Part shown: positions 46,610 through 55,696 of the stretch, in pieces
Position numbering within the stretch: the stretch's first letter is position 1
Layout: each line of letters begins with the position of its first letter
Notes under the pieces: model-generated
What the model was told of the DNA's origin: nothing
The model's database searches: none
Seen by the model: only the letters and a program-made list of their open reading frames with translations
Position numbers and translations under genes: made by a program
Source: Vallitalea longa
Lineage (GTDB): Bacteria; Bacillota; Clostridia; Lachnospirales; Vallitaleaceae
Direction: 5' to 3'
DNA length: 64,000 bases
NCBI RefSeq assembly: GCF_027923465.1
Contig: NZ_BRLB01000014.1
Span: 1-64,000, forward strand

Positions 46610-47473
46610 ATGAAAAAATACATTCAAAGAGCTAAAGTATTGGTAGAAGCCTTACCTTATATTAAAAAATTCAATGGTGATATAGTAGTAATTAAGTATG
46701 GTGGTAGTGCCATGGTGGATGAAGCCATTAAAATTTCAGTCATACAAGATATCGTGTTAATGAAATTAGTGGGACTCAAGCCAGTTATAGTTCATGGTGG
46801 AGGAAAAGAAATAAGTAACATGTTAAGCAAGATAGGTAAAGAGAGTAAATTTATAGATGGACTTAGGGTTACAGATGATGAGACAGTTCAGGTTGCGGAG
46901 ATGGTATTATCAGGAAAAGTTAATAAAGACATAGTACAGCTTATTGAAAATCATGATATCAACGCAGTTGGTATAAGTGGTAAAGATGGTAAAACCTTAA
47001 AGGTAGCAAAAAAAGAAGTTGCAGGTTATGATATTGGATATGTAGGTGAAATCACTAAAGTCAATACAGGACTAGTTGAAACTCTACTTGAAAATGAATA
47101 CATACCAGTAATTGCACCTATTGGGACTGATGATAATGGTGATACATACAATATCAATGCTGATTATGCGGCAAGTTCAATAGCTGGAGCATTAAGTGCT
47201 GAAAAGTTGGTATTCCTAACAGATGTAGAAGGTATTCTTAGAGATATTGATGATAGTGCTTCTCTGATATCAAGGATAGATGTTTCAGAAGTACCAAATT
47301 ACATTGATCAAGGAGTCATAAGCGGTGGAATGATTCCAAAAGCTGAATGCTGTGCATCGGGAATTCATAAAGGAGTAAAAAGTGTACACATACTTGATGG
47401 AAGAGTAGAACATAGCCTATTGTTAGAAATTTTTACAAAGAGCGGTGTAGGAACTATGTTTTATGGAGCTTAA
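46610..47473 (+). CDS. argB: Acetylglutamate kinase
   Basis: About 287 residues of the amino-acid kinase fold. IVVIKYGGSAMVDE (about 25-38), KPVIVHGGGKEIS (about 60) and the C-terminal GGMIPKAECCASGIHKGVKS (about 240-259) are the phosphate and substrate loops. It phosphorylates acetylglutamate. ATG 46610 is chosen as AGAGAAGG is then better spaced; ATG 46607 is an equal alternative adding one methionine. The long N-terminal helix (YIQRAKVLVEALPYIKKF) is typical of arginine-inhibited forms. Confidence 0.96.
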   Translation: MKKYIQRAKVLVEALPYIKKFNGDIVVIKYGGSAMVDEAIKISVIQDIVLMKLVGLKPVIVHGGGKEISNMLSKIGKESKFIDGLRVTDDETVQVAEMVLSGKVNKDIVQLIENHDINAVGISGKDGKTLKVAKKEVAGYDIGYVGEITKVNTGLVETLLENEYIPVIAPIGTDDNGDTYNINADYAASSIAGALSAEKLVFLTDVEGILRDIDDSASLISRIDVSEVPNYIDQGVISGGMIPKAECCASGIHKGVKSVHILDGRVEHSLLLEIFTKSGVGTMFYGA

Positions 47474-47502
47474 TACTATTTTAATGAAAGTGGTGGTGTC
47501 AA

Positions 47503-48690
47503 ATGGAACAACTTATAAATAAAGGTAAAGAATTACTTATGAATACATATGCTCAGTTTCCTATTGTCATAGAAAAAGGAGAAGGAGTTAAAGTGTATGA
47601 TAATAAGGGCAATGAATATTTAGATTTTGTTGCGGGTATAGCAGTTAATTGTCTTGGTTACAAGAATGATAAATTAATCGCGGCACTAAAACAACAATTG
47701 GAGAAATTAATCCATTGTTCTAATCTATATTGGAATGAACCAGCTATAGAAGCTGCGGAGTTGTTGGTAGAACATAGCAAACTTGACAAAGTGTTTTTCT
47801 GTAATAGTGGTGCTGAAGCTATTGAGGGCTCTCTGAAATTAGCAAGAAAATATGCTAAGAAAAATCTGGGTGACAATAAAAATGAAATCATCACAATGAA
47901 GAATTCTTTTCATGGTAGAACATATGGAGCAGTTACCGCTACAGGTCAGCTCAAATATCAAAAAGGACTGGACCCATTACTTCCAGGTGTCAAATATGCA
48001 GAGTTCAATAATATAGAATCCTTATTACAGGCAATAGATTATAATACATGTGCAGTATTGCTCGAACCAATTCAAGGTGAAGGAGGTATAAGACCTGCTA
48101 ACAAGGAGTATTTAAAACAAGTTAGAGATATATGTGATATGAATAATCTCGTATTGATATTTGATGAGGTCCAATGTGGTATGGGACGAACAGGTGAAAT
48201 GTTTGCATATCAATTATATGATGTGAAACCTGACATAGTAGCACTAGCGAAAGGTCTTGGCTCAGGAGTACCTATTGGAGCAGTTATAGCTAATGAAGAG
48301 ATAGCCAAGGGGTTCAACCCTGGAGATCATGCAAGTACATTCGGTGGTAATCCTTTAGCATGTACAGCTGCAAAAGTCGTATTAGAAGAAATATCTAAAA
48401 ATGACTTTCTAGATAATGTTAAGGAGCAAGGAAATTACTTGACCAAGAAATTAAATGAGTTAAAAGATAAATATGAGTTCATTACTGATGTCAGAGGACA
48501 TGGATTGATGAAAGGGATGGAGATGAATATCCCTGTAAAAGATGTAATCAAAAAATGTATGGAAAAAGGATTACTATTAGTTGGTTCAGGTGAACGTATA
48601 ATAAGGTTCGTGCCACCTCTTATCGTAAAAAAAGATGATATAGATTCTGCTATTGCAATACTTGGTAGTGTCCTGGAAGGAGAGATTTAA
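47503..48690 (+). CDS. argD: Acetylornithine aminotransferase
   Basis: 395 residues, a class III PLP aminotransferase. Motifs: VFFCNSGAEAIEGSLKLARKY (about 96-116), SFHGRTYGA (about 137), the PLP aspartate in LILIFDEVQCGMGRTG (about 222) and the lysine in IVALAKGLGSGVPIGA (about 250). It converts acetylglutamate semialdehyde to acetylornithine. Its stop overlaps the carA start (TAATG at 48688-48692), so the two genes are translationally coupled. Confidence 0.96.
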   Translation: MEQLINKGKELLMNTYAQFPIVIEKGEGVKVYDNKGNEYLDFVAGIAVNCLGYKNDKLIAALKQQLEKLIHCSNLYWNEPAIEAAELLVEHSKLDKVFFCNSGAEAIEGSLKLARKYAKKNLGDNKNEIITMKNSFHGRTYGAVTATGQLKYQKGLDPLLPGVKYAEFNNIESLLQAIDYNTCAVLLEPIQGEGGIRPANKEYLKQVRDICDMNNLVLIFDEVQCGMGRTGEMFAYQLYDVKPDIVALAKGLGSGVPIGAVIANEEIAKGFNPGDHASTFGGNPLACTAAKVVLEEISKNDFLDNVKEQGNYLTKKLNELKDKYEFITDVRGHGLMKGMEMNIPVKDVIKKCMEKGLLLVGSGERIIRFVPPLIVKKDDIDSAIAILGSVLEGEI

Positions 48691-49745
48691 TGTATGCTAA
48701 ATTAATTCTTGAAGATGGGACAGTGCTAGAAGGAAAAGGTTTTGGAGCTGATACTACTGTTTGTGGTGAGTTGGTCTTCAATACTGGAATGACAGGATAT
48801 ACGGAAATATTGACAGACCCTTCTTATGCAGGGCAAGTGGTTACAATGACATATCCTTTGATTGGTAATTACGGTATAAATGATGAAGATATGGAATCGA
48901 GCTGTATTAGAGTTTCAGGATTTGTCGTTAAGGAATACTCAGTTAATCCTAACCATTGGCAGTGTGAAAAAGATATTGATACATATCTAAAAGAAAACAA
49001 TATCCCTGGTATATATGATATTGATACAAGAATGTTAACTAAGAAGATAAGAGAAAAAGGAACTATGAAGTGTATTATAACTACTGAGAATGTAGATAGG
49101 GTATTAGAGAAATTAAATGATTATAGGTTCCCTAGTAATATTGTTGAACAGGTATCTAGAAAAGATATTAAACATATTGAAGGGTCAGGTAAAAAAATTG
49201 GTGTTGTTGATCTTGGAGTAAAATCAGGTATAATTGACCAGCTTGCAAGTCTTGACTGTGATATTTATATTTTTCCTTATGACATTAGTTCTAAGAAGAT
49301 TATTGAATATGATTTAGATGGAGTACTATTTTCCAATGGACCTGGCGATCCTAAGGAAGCTAATATACCAATTGAAACTGTGAAAGAAATAATAGGTAAG
49401 TTACCTGTTTTCGGAATATGTCTTGGACATCAGATTATTGCACTTGCTCTTGGAGCAGATACTTATAAACTGAAATTCGGACATAGAGGGAGCAACCATC
49501 CTGTAATGAACATAAATACTGGTAAGGTATTTATATCATCCCAGAATCATGGATATGCAGTAAAAGAAAGTAGTTTTACTAAAAATATGGAAAAGACTTT
49601 TATCAATGTTAATGACAATACCATTGAAGGATTCAGTTCTTCTTATTACAATATAGAAACAGTACAGTTTCATCCAGAAGAAGGACCAGGACCAGAAGAT
49701 TGCCATTATATTTTTAGAGATTGGATTAAAGCAATTAATATGTAA
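48690..49745 (+). CDS. carA: Carbamoyl-phosphate synthase small subunit
   Basis: 351 residues. The N-terminal domain starts AKLILEDGTVLEGKGFGAD with NTGMTGYTEILTDPSYAGQ. The C-terminal class I glutamine amidotransferase has its nucleophile cysteine in VFGICLGHQIIALALGAD (about 243) and the catalytic His-Glu in VQFHPEEGPGPEDC (about 330). It supplies ammonia to CarB. Coupling to argD marks this as the arginine-linked enzyme. Confidence 0.97.
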   Translation: MYAKLILEDGTVLEGKGFGADTTVCGELVFNTGMTGYTEILTDPSYAGQVVTMTYPLIGNYGINDEDMESSCIRVSGFVVKEYSVNPNHWQCEKDIDTYLKENNIPGIYDIDTRMLTKKIREKGTMKCIITTENVDRVLEKLNDYRFPSNIVEQVSRKDIKHIEGSGKKIGVVDLGVKSGIIDQLASLDCDIYIFPYDISSKKIIEYDLDGVLFSNGPGDPKEANIPIETVKEIIGKLPVFGICLGHQIIALALGADTYKLKFGHRGSNHPVMNINTGKVFISSQNHGYAVKESSFTKNMEKTFINVNDNTIEGFSSSYYNIETVQFHPEEGPGPEDCHYIFRDWIKAINM

Positions 49746-49768
49746 AAGGATAAAGAAAGGGTGATAAA

Positions 49769-52700
49769 ATGCCTAAGAATATAGATGTAAAAAAAGTGCT
49801 GGTTATTGGTTCTGGACCTATTGTTATCGGTCAAGCAGCAGAATTTGATTATGCAGGAACTCAAGCTTGTAAGGCTTTAAGAGAAGAAGGTATAGAAGTA
49901 GTTTTGGTTAATAGTAATCCTGCAACGATAATGACAGATGATAATATCGCAGATAAAGTCTATATCCAACCTCTTACTGTCAAAGCACTAGATTATATTA
50001 TAGAAAAAGAGCGACCTGACGGTATTTTACCTACATTAGGTGGTCAAACGGGACTTAATATGGCTGTTGAATTAAAAGAAGCGGGTATTTTAGATAAATA
50101 TGATGTAACACTACTTGGCACTTCTCTTGAAACCATAAAAAAGGCTGAAGACAGAGAGAGCTTCAGAAATTTGATGATTGAAATCAATGAACCCATTCCA
50201 AAAAGTAAAATCATCTGTAATATAGAAGATGGAATAGAATTTTCCAAAGATATCGGATTTCCTATTATAGTAAGACCTGCATATACATTAGGTGGTCTTG
50301 GTGGTGGAATTGCTAATAATGAATCAGAATTGAGAGACATCTTACACACAGGCCTAATGCACAGTAGAATCAATCAAGTTCTAGTCGAGCAGTCAGTGGC
50401 AGGTTGGAAAGAAATTGAATATGAAGTTATGAGAGATAGTAATGATACATGCATCATTATCTGTAATATGGAAAATATTGATCCTGTAGGTATTCATACT
50501 GGAGATAGTATTGTTGTAGCACCATCTCAGACTTTAACTGACAACGAATATCATATGCTTAGAAGTTCTTCTATAAAGATAATCAAAGCACTAGAAATAG
50601 AGGGTGGCTGTAATGTGCAATTTGCTCTTAACCCTATGAGTAAAGAATATATTGTCATAGAAGTTAATCCTAGAGTTAGTCGTTCTTCGGCATTAGCTTC
50701 AAAAGCTGCAGGATATCCTATTGCTAAGATTGCAGCTAAGATAGCTATAGGACTTAATCTACATGAAATAGATAATGCAGTAACCAAGAAGACAAAGGCT
50801 TCATTTGAACCAGCTCTTGATTATGTAGTTACTAAGATTCCTAAATGGCCTTTTGACAAGTTTGACTACGCCAATAGAGAATTAGGTACAGCTATGAAAG
50901 CAACTGGTGAGGTAATGGCTATTGATAGGACATTTGAAAGTTCTTTATTAAAAGCGGTAATATCCCTAGAGGGAAAAGAAACGGGACTCAGAAAAGAAGA
51001 CCTGGAGAAGTTGACGAAAGAAGAAATCTACAACAAATTAAAAGTTGTTGATGACCAACGTATTTTTGTTCTAGCAGAAGCGTTAAGAAAGAAAATATCG
51101 GTAGATACTATTAATGAAATAACATCAGTAGATAAATGGTTCTTATATAAAATAGAGAATATAATTTCTGTAGAAAAAGAATTGAAATCTCAATTACTTA
51201 CTAAAGAACTATTAGAGAAAGCTGAGAAACTAGGATTTACAGATATTGAGATATTAGATTTGTCAAAACAGTCTTACGAAACACTAGATACATTAAGAAG
51301 AGCTTACAATATTTATCCAGTTTACAAGATGGTTGATACTTGTGCAGCTGAATTCGAATCCCATACACCATATTATTATTCCACATATGAGAATGAAAAT
51401 GAAAATATAATAAGTAAAAATGAAAAGATAATTGTAATAGGTTCAGGACCTATTAGAATAGGGCAGGGAATAGAATTTGATTATTGCTCAGTTCATGCTG
51501 TGTGGTCTATTAGAAATCTGGGATATGAATCAATTATCATCAATAATAACCCTGAAACAGTGAGTACAGATTTCGATATATCCAATAAATTATATTTTGA
51601 ACCTCTCTTCATAGAAGATGTTCTTAATGTGATAAGAAAAGAACAACCGAAAGGTGTAATAGTTCAATTTGGTGGACAAACAGCTATCAATCTCGCTCCA
51701 AAACTAGTTAAAAATGGGGTTCAGATACTTGGAACTTCTGTAGATTCTATTGATGTTGCAGAAGATAGAGAGAGATTTGATAAGTTATTGAATCAATTGA
51801 ATATAAATAGACCTAAGGGAAGTTCTGTATCATCTGTTAAAGAAGCATTACAAGTAGCTAATGTAATAAATTATCCTGTTCTTATAAGACCTTCATATGT
51901 CATTGGTGGTAGAGCAATGATGGTTGTAAGAAATGATAATGATTTAAAACAATATTTGAATGAAGCTGCATCCATATCATCAGATTATCAAATACTTATA
52001 GACGAATATATAGAAGGTATAGAAGTTGAAGTAGATGCCATATCAGATGGAGAAGATATATTGATTCCTGGAATCATGGAACATATTGAAAGGACAGGTG
52101 TTCATTCAGGTGATAGTATATGTGTGTATCCTCCTCAGACTTTATCTGAAGAAGTGATGGATACCATAATAAGTTATACTAAGAAGATTGCAAAAGCATT
52201 AGAAGTCATTGGACTCATGAATATACAATTTGTTGTTAGAGATGAAGAAGTGTATATCATAGAGGTTAACCCAAGAGCATCGAGAACTGTACCTATACTT
52301 AGTAAAGTAACTAAGATACCTATGGTTCAGATAGCTATGGAAACTATATTAGGAGATAAATTAAAAGATATGCCTTATGGCATCAATCTTGCAAAGACAA
52401 CTAATTTAGTTGCAGTAAAAGCTCCTGTATTTTCATTTGTCAAGTTAAATAATGTAGATGTTGCATTAACTCCAGAAATGAAATCTACAGGTGAGGTATT
52501 AGGTATTGATTCCAGTTATGAGAAAGCTCTATACAAGGCTTTTGTAGCAGCCGGATATAAATTTTATGATGAAGGCGATGTATTAATATCAATTAATGAT
52601 GAAAGTAAGGAAGAAGCTCTTATCTATATTAGGAAGCTTGCGGAATTTGGGTTCAAAATACATTGTACAGACGGAACTAATAAGTATCTGAATGACATGG

Positions 52701-52960
52701 GAATCAATAGTACTGAATTATCTGATGATATAGATGTTGTAAGAGATAAAATGAAAAATGGTGAAATAATTATGGTATTCAATATTCCCACTAAAGGTAA
52801 AGATATAAACAGAGACGGTTTCAAACTTAGAACTTTTGCACAGCACTTAGGAATACCTTGCTTCACATGTATTGATACTCTTAGAGAATATCTTAATGTG
52901 ATGGAATTCATCAATATAGAAAATACATTTACTTTTGAAACAATAGACTATTATCAATAA
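49769..52960 (+). CDS. carB: Carbamoyl-phosphate synthase large subunit
   Basis: 1063 residues made of two homologous halves (about 1-545 and 546-930), each with an N-terminal motif (KVLVIGSGPIVIGQAAEFDY; then IIVIGSGPIRIGQGIEFDY) and an ATP-grasp domain. A C-terminal MGS-like allosteric domain (about 935-1063) follows. It makes carbamoyl phosphate from bicarbonate, ammonia and two ATP. The length matches family enzymes. It is the last gene of the arginine run; the 197 bases after it contain a short ACCGT/ACGGT hairpin (53088-53102) but no clear terminator. Confidence 0.97.
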   Translation: MPKNIDVKKVLVIGSGPIVIGQAAEFDYAGTQACKALREEGIEVVLVNSNPATIMTDDNIADKVYIQPLTVKALDYIIEKERPDGILPTLGGQTGLNMAVELKEAGILDKYDVTLLGTSLETIKKAEDRESFRNLMIEINEPIPKSKIICNIEDGIEFSKDIGFPIIVRPAYTLGGLGGGIANNESELRDILHTGLMHSRINQVLVEQSVAGWKEIEYEVMRDSNDTCIIICNMENIDPVGIHTGDSIVVAPSQTLTDNEYHMLRSSSIKIIKALEIEGGCNVQFALNPMSKEYIVIEVNPRVSRSSALASKAAGYPIAKIAAKIAIGLNLHEIDNAVTKKTKASFEPALDYVVTKIPKWPFDKFDYANRELGTAMKATGEVMAIDRTFESSLLKAVISLEGKETGLRKEDLEKLTKEEIYNKLKVVDDQRIFVLAEALRKKISVDTINEITSVDKWFLYKIENIISVEKELKSQLLTKELLEKAEKLGFTDIEILDLSKQSYETLDTLRRAYNIYPVYKMVDTCAAEFESHTPYYYSTYENENENIISKNEKIIVIGSGPIRIGQGIEFDYCSVHAVWSIRNLGYESIIINNNPETVSTDFDISNKLYFEPLFIEDVLNVIRKEQPKGVIVQFGGQTAINLAPKLVKNGVQILGTSVDSIDVAEDRERFDKLLNQLNINRPKGSSVSSVKEALQVANVINYPVLIRPSYVIGGRAMMVVRNDNDLKQYLNEAASISSDYQILIDEYIEGIEVEVDAISDGEDILIPGIMEHIERTGVHSGDSICVYPPQTLSEEVMDTIISYTKKIAKALEVIGLMNIQFVVRDEEVYIIEVNPRASRTVPILSKVTKIPMVQIAMETILGDKLKDMPYGINLAKTTNLVAVKAPVFSFVKLNNVDVALTPEMKSTGEVLGIDSSYEKALYKAFVAAGYKFYDEGDVLISINDESKEEALIYIRKLAEFGFKIHCTDGTNKYLNDMGINSTELSDDIDVVRDKMKNGEIIMVFNIPTKGKDINRDGFKLRTFAQHLGIPCFTCIDTLREYLNVMEFINIENTFTFETIDYYQ

Positions 52961-53157
52961 CTTAATATTTCCTATATACAATTTAGCGATTTATACAATT
53001 AAATTAATAAAATCCTTTTTTTACTTAATAAAATAGTATATAATATGTTTTGACATATTGTATACTATAATTTTAATATAGTATTTTACCGTTTCTGACG
53101 GTTGATTATGTTATGCAACTTAGTGTAACTAGACATAAAAAAAGAAAGGATTAATTA

Positions 53158-54474
53158 ATGAATAGAATAATATGTTTGTTGGTTGTTTTAGTTTTCTTGA
53201 TGACAGGCTGCTCATTTGATGAAAATAACCAGAATGATAATGTAACTAAAGAAGAAGAGAACATAAATGGTACAGATAATGAAGTAATCGTAGATGAAAA
53301 TGTAGGCGAAGATAAAGAAACTAAGGATATTGATACAATAGATAAAACTGACGACGAAAAGATAGATGATATAATTGATGGGATGACGTTAGAAGAAAAG
53401 ATAGGACAAATGTTCATAATAGATGCTGATTCTCTTAATGGTAATACAGTTCTGACTGAGCTTGACGATTCTGGTAGAGAATTACTAGAAAAGTATAACT
53501 TGGGTGGAGTGATTTTCTTCAAAAACAATATAGATACCATAGCTCAAACTGAAAAGTTAATTGATGATATTCAAGAAGCATCAGAAATTCCACTTTTCAT
53601 TTCAGTCGATGAAGAGGGAGGTATAGTATCAAGAATAGCTAAGAATCCTAATATGCATGCAACAATTTTACCTGATAATAAAGAAATAGGAGATACTAAA
53701 AAACCTGAAAATGCATATAAAATAGGAAAAATACTTGGAAGAGAAATATCATCTCTAGGATTTAACATGAATTTTGCTCCTGTGGCAGATGTAAATACTA
53801 ATCCTGACAATACAGTTATAGGTGTTAGAGCTTATGGTAGTGATGAATATTTAGTTGGTGATATGGTATATAATTGTGTGAAAGGATTACAGGAAGAGAA
53901 TGTTTCAGCTGTTGTTAAACATTTTCCAGGTCATGGAGATACGACTAATGATACTCACTTAGGTTCAGTAGTTATTAACCATGATATTGAAAGACTTAGA
54001 GAGATAGAATTTGTACCATTCAAAAAAGGAATTGAGGCTGATGTGGATGGAGTGATGTTAGCACATATTAAAGCACCCTTAATAGATGAAACCAATACAG
54101 AAGCATCGTTATCTAAGAAGATCGTAACTGATATCCTTAGAAAGGAATTAGGCTATGATGGGCTTGTTATCACTGATGCTCTTAATATGGGAGCAATAGT
54201 TAACCAATATGGAACAAAAGAAGTATGTTTAAAAGCAGTAGAAGCTGGTGTTGACATATTACTTATGCCTATACCATTTAAAGAAGGATATACTGGAATT
54301 TTAGAAGCTATTGATTCTGGAATTATATCTGAAGATAGAGTTGATAAATCCGTTAGAAGGATATTAAGAGTTAAGTTGAAAAGAGAACTATTCAGTAGAA
54401 GTAGTGCTAAGGATGCAGATGAAATTCTTGGAGGTAAAGAAAACCGAGAATTGTTGGATAGCATTTTCAAGTAA
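53158..54474 (+). CDS. nagZ: Beta-N-acetylhexosaminidase-like GH3 lipoprotein
   Basis: 438 residues. A lipobox LMTGC (cysteine at about 19) marks a surface lipoprotein. A long Asp/Glu/Asn-rich linker (about 25-70) follows, then a GH3 catalytic domain (about 75-415). VKHFPGHGDTTNDTHLG (about 255-271) is the NagZ signature holding the catalytic His/Asp dyad; the nucleophile aspartate is in DGLVITDALNMGAIV (about 340). It removes N-acetylglucosamine from muropeptides in wall recycling. AGAAAGGATTAATTA precedes the ATG. Confidence 0.9.
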   Translation: MNRIICLLVVLVFLMTGCSFDENNQNDNVTKEEENINGTDNEVIVDENVGEDKETKDIDTIDKTDDEKIDDIIDGMTLEEKIGQMFIIDADSLNGNTVLTELDDSGRELLEKYNLGGVIFFKNNIDTIAQTEKLIDDIQEASEIPLFISVDEEGGIVSRIAKNPNMHATILPDNKEIGDTKKPENAYKIGKILGREISSLGFNMNFAPVADVNTNPDNTVIGVRAYGSDEYLVGDMVYNCVKGLQEENVSAVVKHFPGHGDTTNDTHLGSVVINHDIERLREIEFVPFKKGIEADVDGVMLAHIKAPLIDETNTEASLSKKIVTDILRKELGYDGLVITDALNMGAIVNQYGTKEVCLKAVEAGVDILLMPIPFKEGYTGILEAIDSGIISEDRVDKSVRRILRVKLKRELFSRSSAKDADEILGGKENRELLDSIFK

Positions 54475-54545
54475 AAGAATTAGTCAACAACTGAAATTTC
54501 ATTTATTATTATATAATAAATTATGATATAATTTAAAAAAGAGTT

Positions 54546-54794
54546 ATAAGTTGAATTAAATGATTACAAAAGAAATCTCAATTATTTAGTTCTATTCAAC
54601 TTATAGAATTAAGGAAAATATATTGAACTTATTGAATGAATATATATATATGTATAAGTTCAATATATATATAAGTTGAATTAAATAATTACAAAAGAAA
54701 CTGCAATTATTTAGTTCTATTCAACTTATAGAATTAAGGAAAATATATTGAACTTATTGAATGAATATATATATGTATAAGTTCAATATATATA
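54546..54794. repeat. 125-bp tandem repeat of nested hairpins
   Basis: Two consecutive copies (54546-54670 and 54671-54794) differ at only a few bases and one TA step. Each copy contains ATAAGTTGAAT...ATTCAACTTAT, an 11-bp perfect inverted repeat with an inner 9-bp stem (TAAATAATT/AATTATTTA), and a second hairpin TTGAACTTAT...ATAAGTTCAA. The two hairpins have related arms. It fills most of the 356-base gap before nfnA. It could be a small mobile repeat, a double terminator or a regulatory array; nothing decides. Confidence 0.85.
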
Positions 54795-54830
54795 AATGAA
54801 ATAATAGAATATAGAAATGAGGTAATTTAA

Positions 54831-55664
54831 GTGTACAAAATTGTAAAGAAGAAAACCATCAATAGTCAAGTTGAGTTAATGGTTGTAGAAGCTCCTTTTA
54901 CCGCTAGAAAATGCGAGCCAGGACAATTTATTATTCTTAGAGTAAATGAAGATGGTGAAAGAATTCCACTAACTATTGCTGATTATGACAGAGAAGCTGG
55001 AACAGTAACAATTATATATCAAGTTGTTGGGTATTCAACTAAATTACTTAGTAAGAAGCAAGAAGGAGATTGTATTAATGATTTTGTTGGACCTCTAGGT
55101 CAGCCAACTGAACTTAAAAAATGTGACAGAGTATTAGGTATAGGTGGAGGCGTTGGAGCTGCTCCTCTTTATCCTCAAATAAAGAAATTAAAATCAATGG
55201 GTGTTAGTGTTGACGTTATCATTGGTGGACGTAGTGAAGAATACATAATTCTTGAAGATGAATTTAAAGAGGTTTGTGACAATATCTATTTTGCTACTAA
55301 TGATGGAACTAAAGGTACAAAAGGATTTGTAACTGATGTTCTAAATGAGTTATTGGAAAAAGGGAATAAGTATGATGAAGTTATAGCTATAGGACCTTTG
55401 ATTATGATGAAAGCTGTTGTTTCAGTTACTAAACCTCTTAATATACCAACTGGTGTATCACTTAATCCTATTATGATAGATGGAACTGGTATGTGTGGAG
55501 GCTGTCGTGTCACTGTAGGTGGAGAAACAAAATTTGCATGTGTTGATGGACCTGACTTTGACGGATTCTTAGTTGATTTTGATGAATGTATGAGAAGACA
55601 AAGCTATTACAAAGAAGAAGAAGACCATGTATGTAAATTGGATGGTGTCAAGAATAAAAAATAG
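54831..55664 (+). CDS. nfnA: Sulfide/dihydroorotate dehydrogenase-like FAD/NAD subunit (NfnA/SudB type)
   Basis: 277 residues. An FAD-binding domain (about 1-95: KCEPGQFIILRVNEDGERIPLTIADY), an NAD-binding domain with GIGGGVGAAPLYPQIKKL (about 104-121), and a C-terminal [2Fe-2S] cysteine set (GTGMCGGCRVTVGGETKFAC...CM, about 220-260). With the next gene it forms the ferredoxin-linked NADH:NADP+ transhydrogenase (Nfn) of anaerobes, or a glutamate-synthase-like reductase. The GTG start follows GAGGTAA. The partner begins 32 bases after the stop. Confidence 0.88.
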   Translation: MYKIVKKKTINSQVELMVVEAPFTARKCEPGQFIILRVNEDGERIPLTIADYDREAGTVTIIYQVVGYSTKLLSKKQEGDCINDFVGPLGQPTELKKCDRVLGIGGGVGAAPLYPQIKKLKSMGVSVDVIIGGRSEEYIILEDEFKEVCDNIYFATNDGTKGTKGFVTDVLNELLEKGNKYDEVIAIGPLIMMKAVVSVTKPLNIPTGVSLNPIMIDGTGMCGGCRVTVGGETKFACVDGPDFDGFLVDFDECMRRQSYYKEEEDHVCKLDGVKNKK

Positions 55665-55696
55665 TTCTAATACAAATGAAATTAGGAGTGAATGAA

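Noticed and set aside
53049-53070. TTGACA followed by TATAAT before the NagZ gene
   Set aside because: The hexamers are only 10 bases apart, too close for a sigma-A promoter; other pairings in this AT-rich stretch are equally arbitrary.
53088-53102. ACCGT/ACGGT hairpin between carB and nagZ as a terminator
   Set aside because: Stem of only five pairs and no T-run follows.
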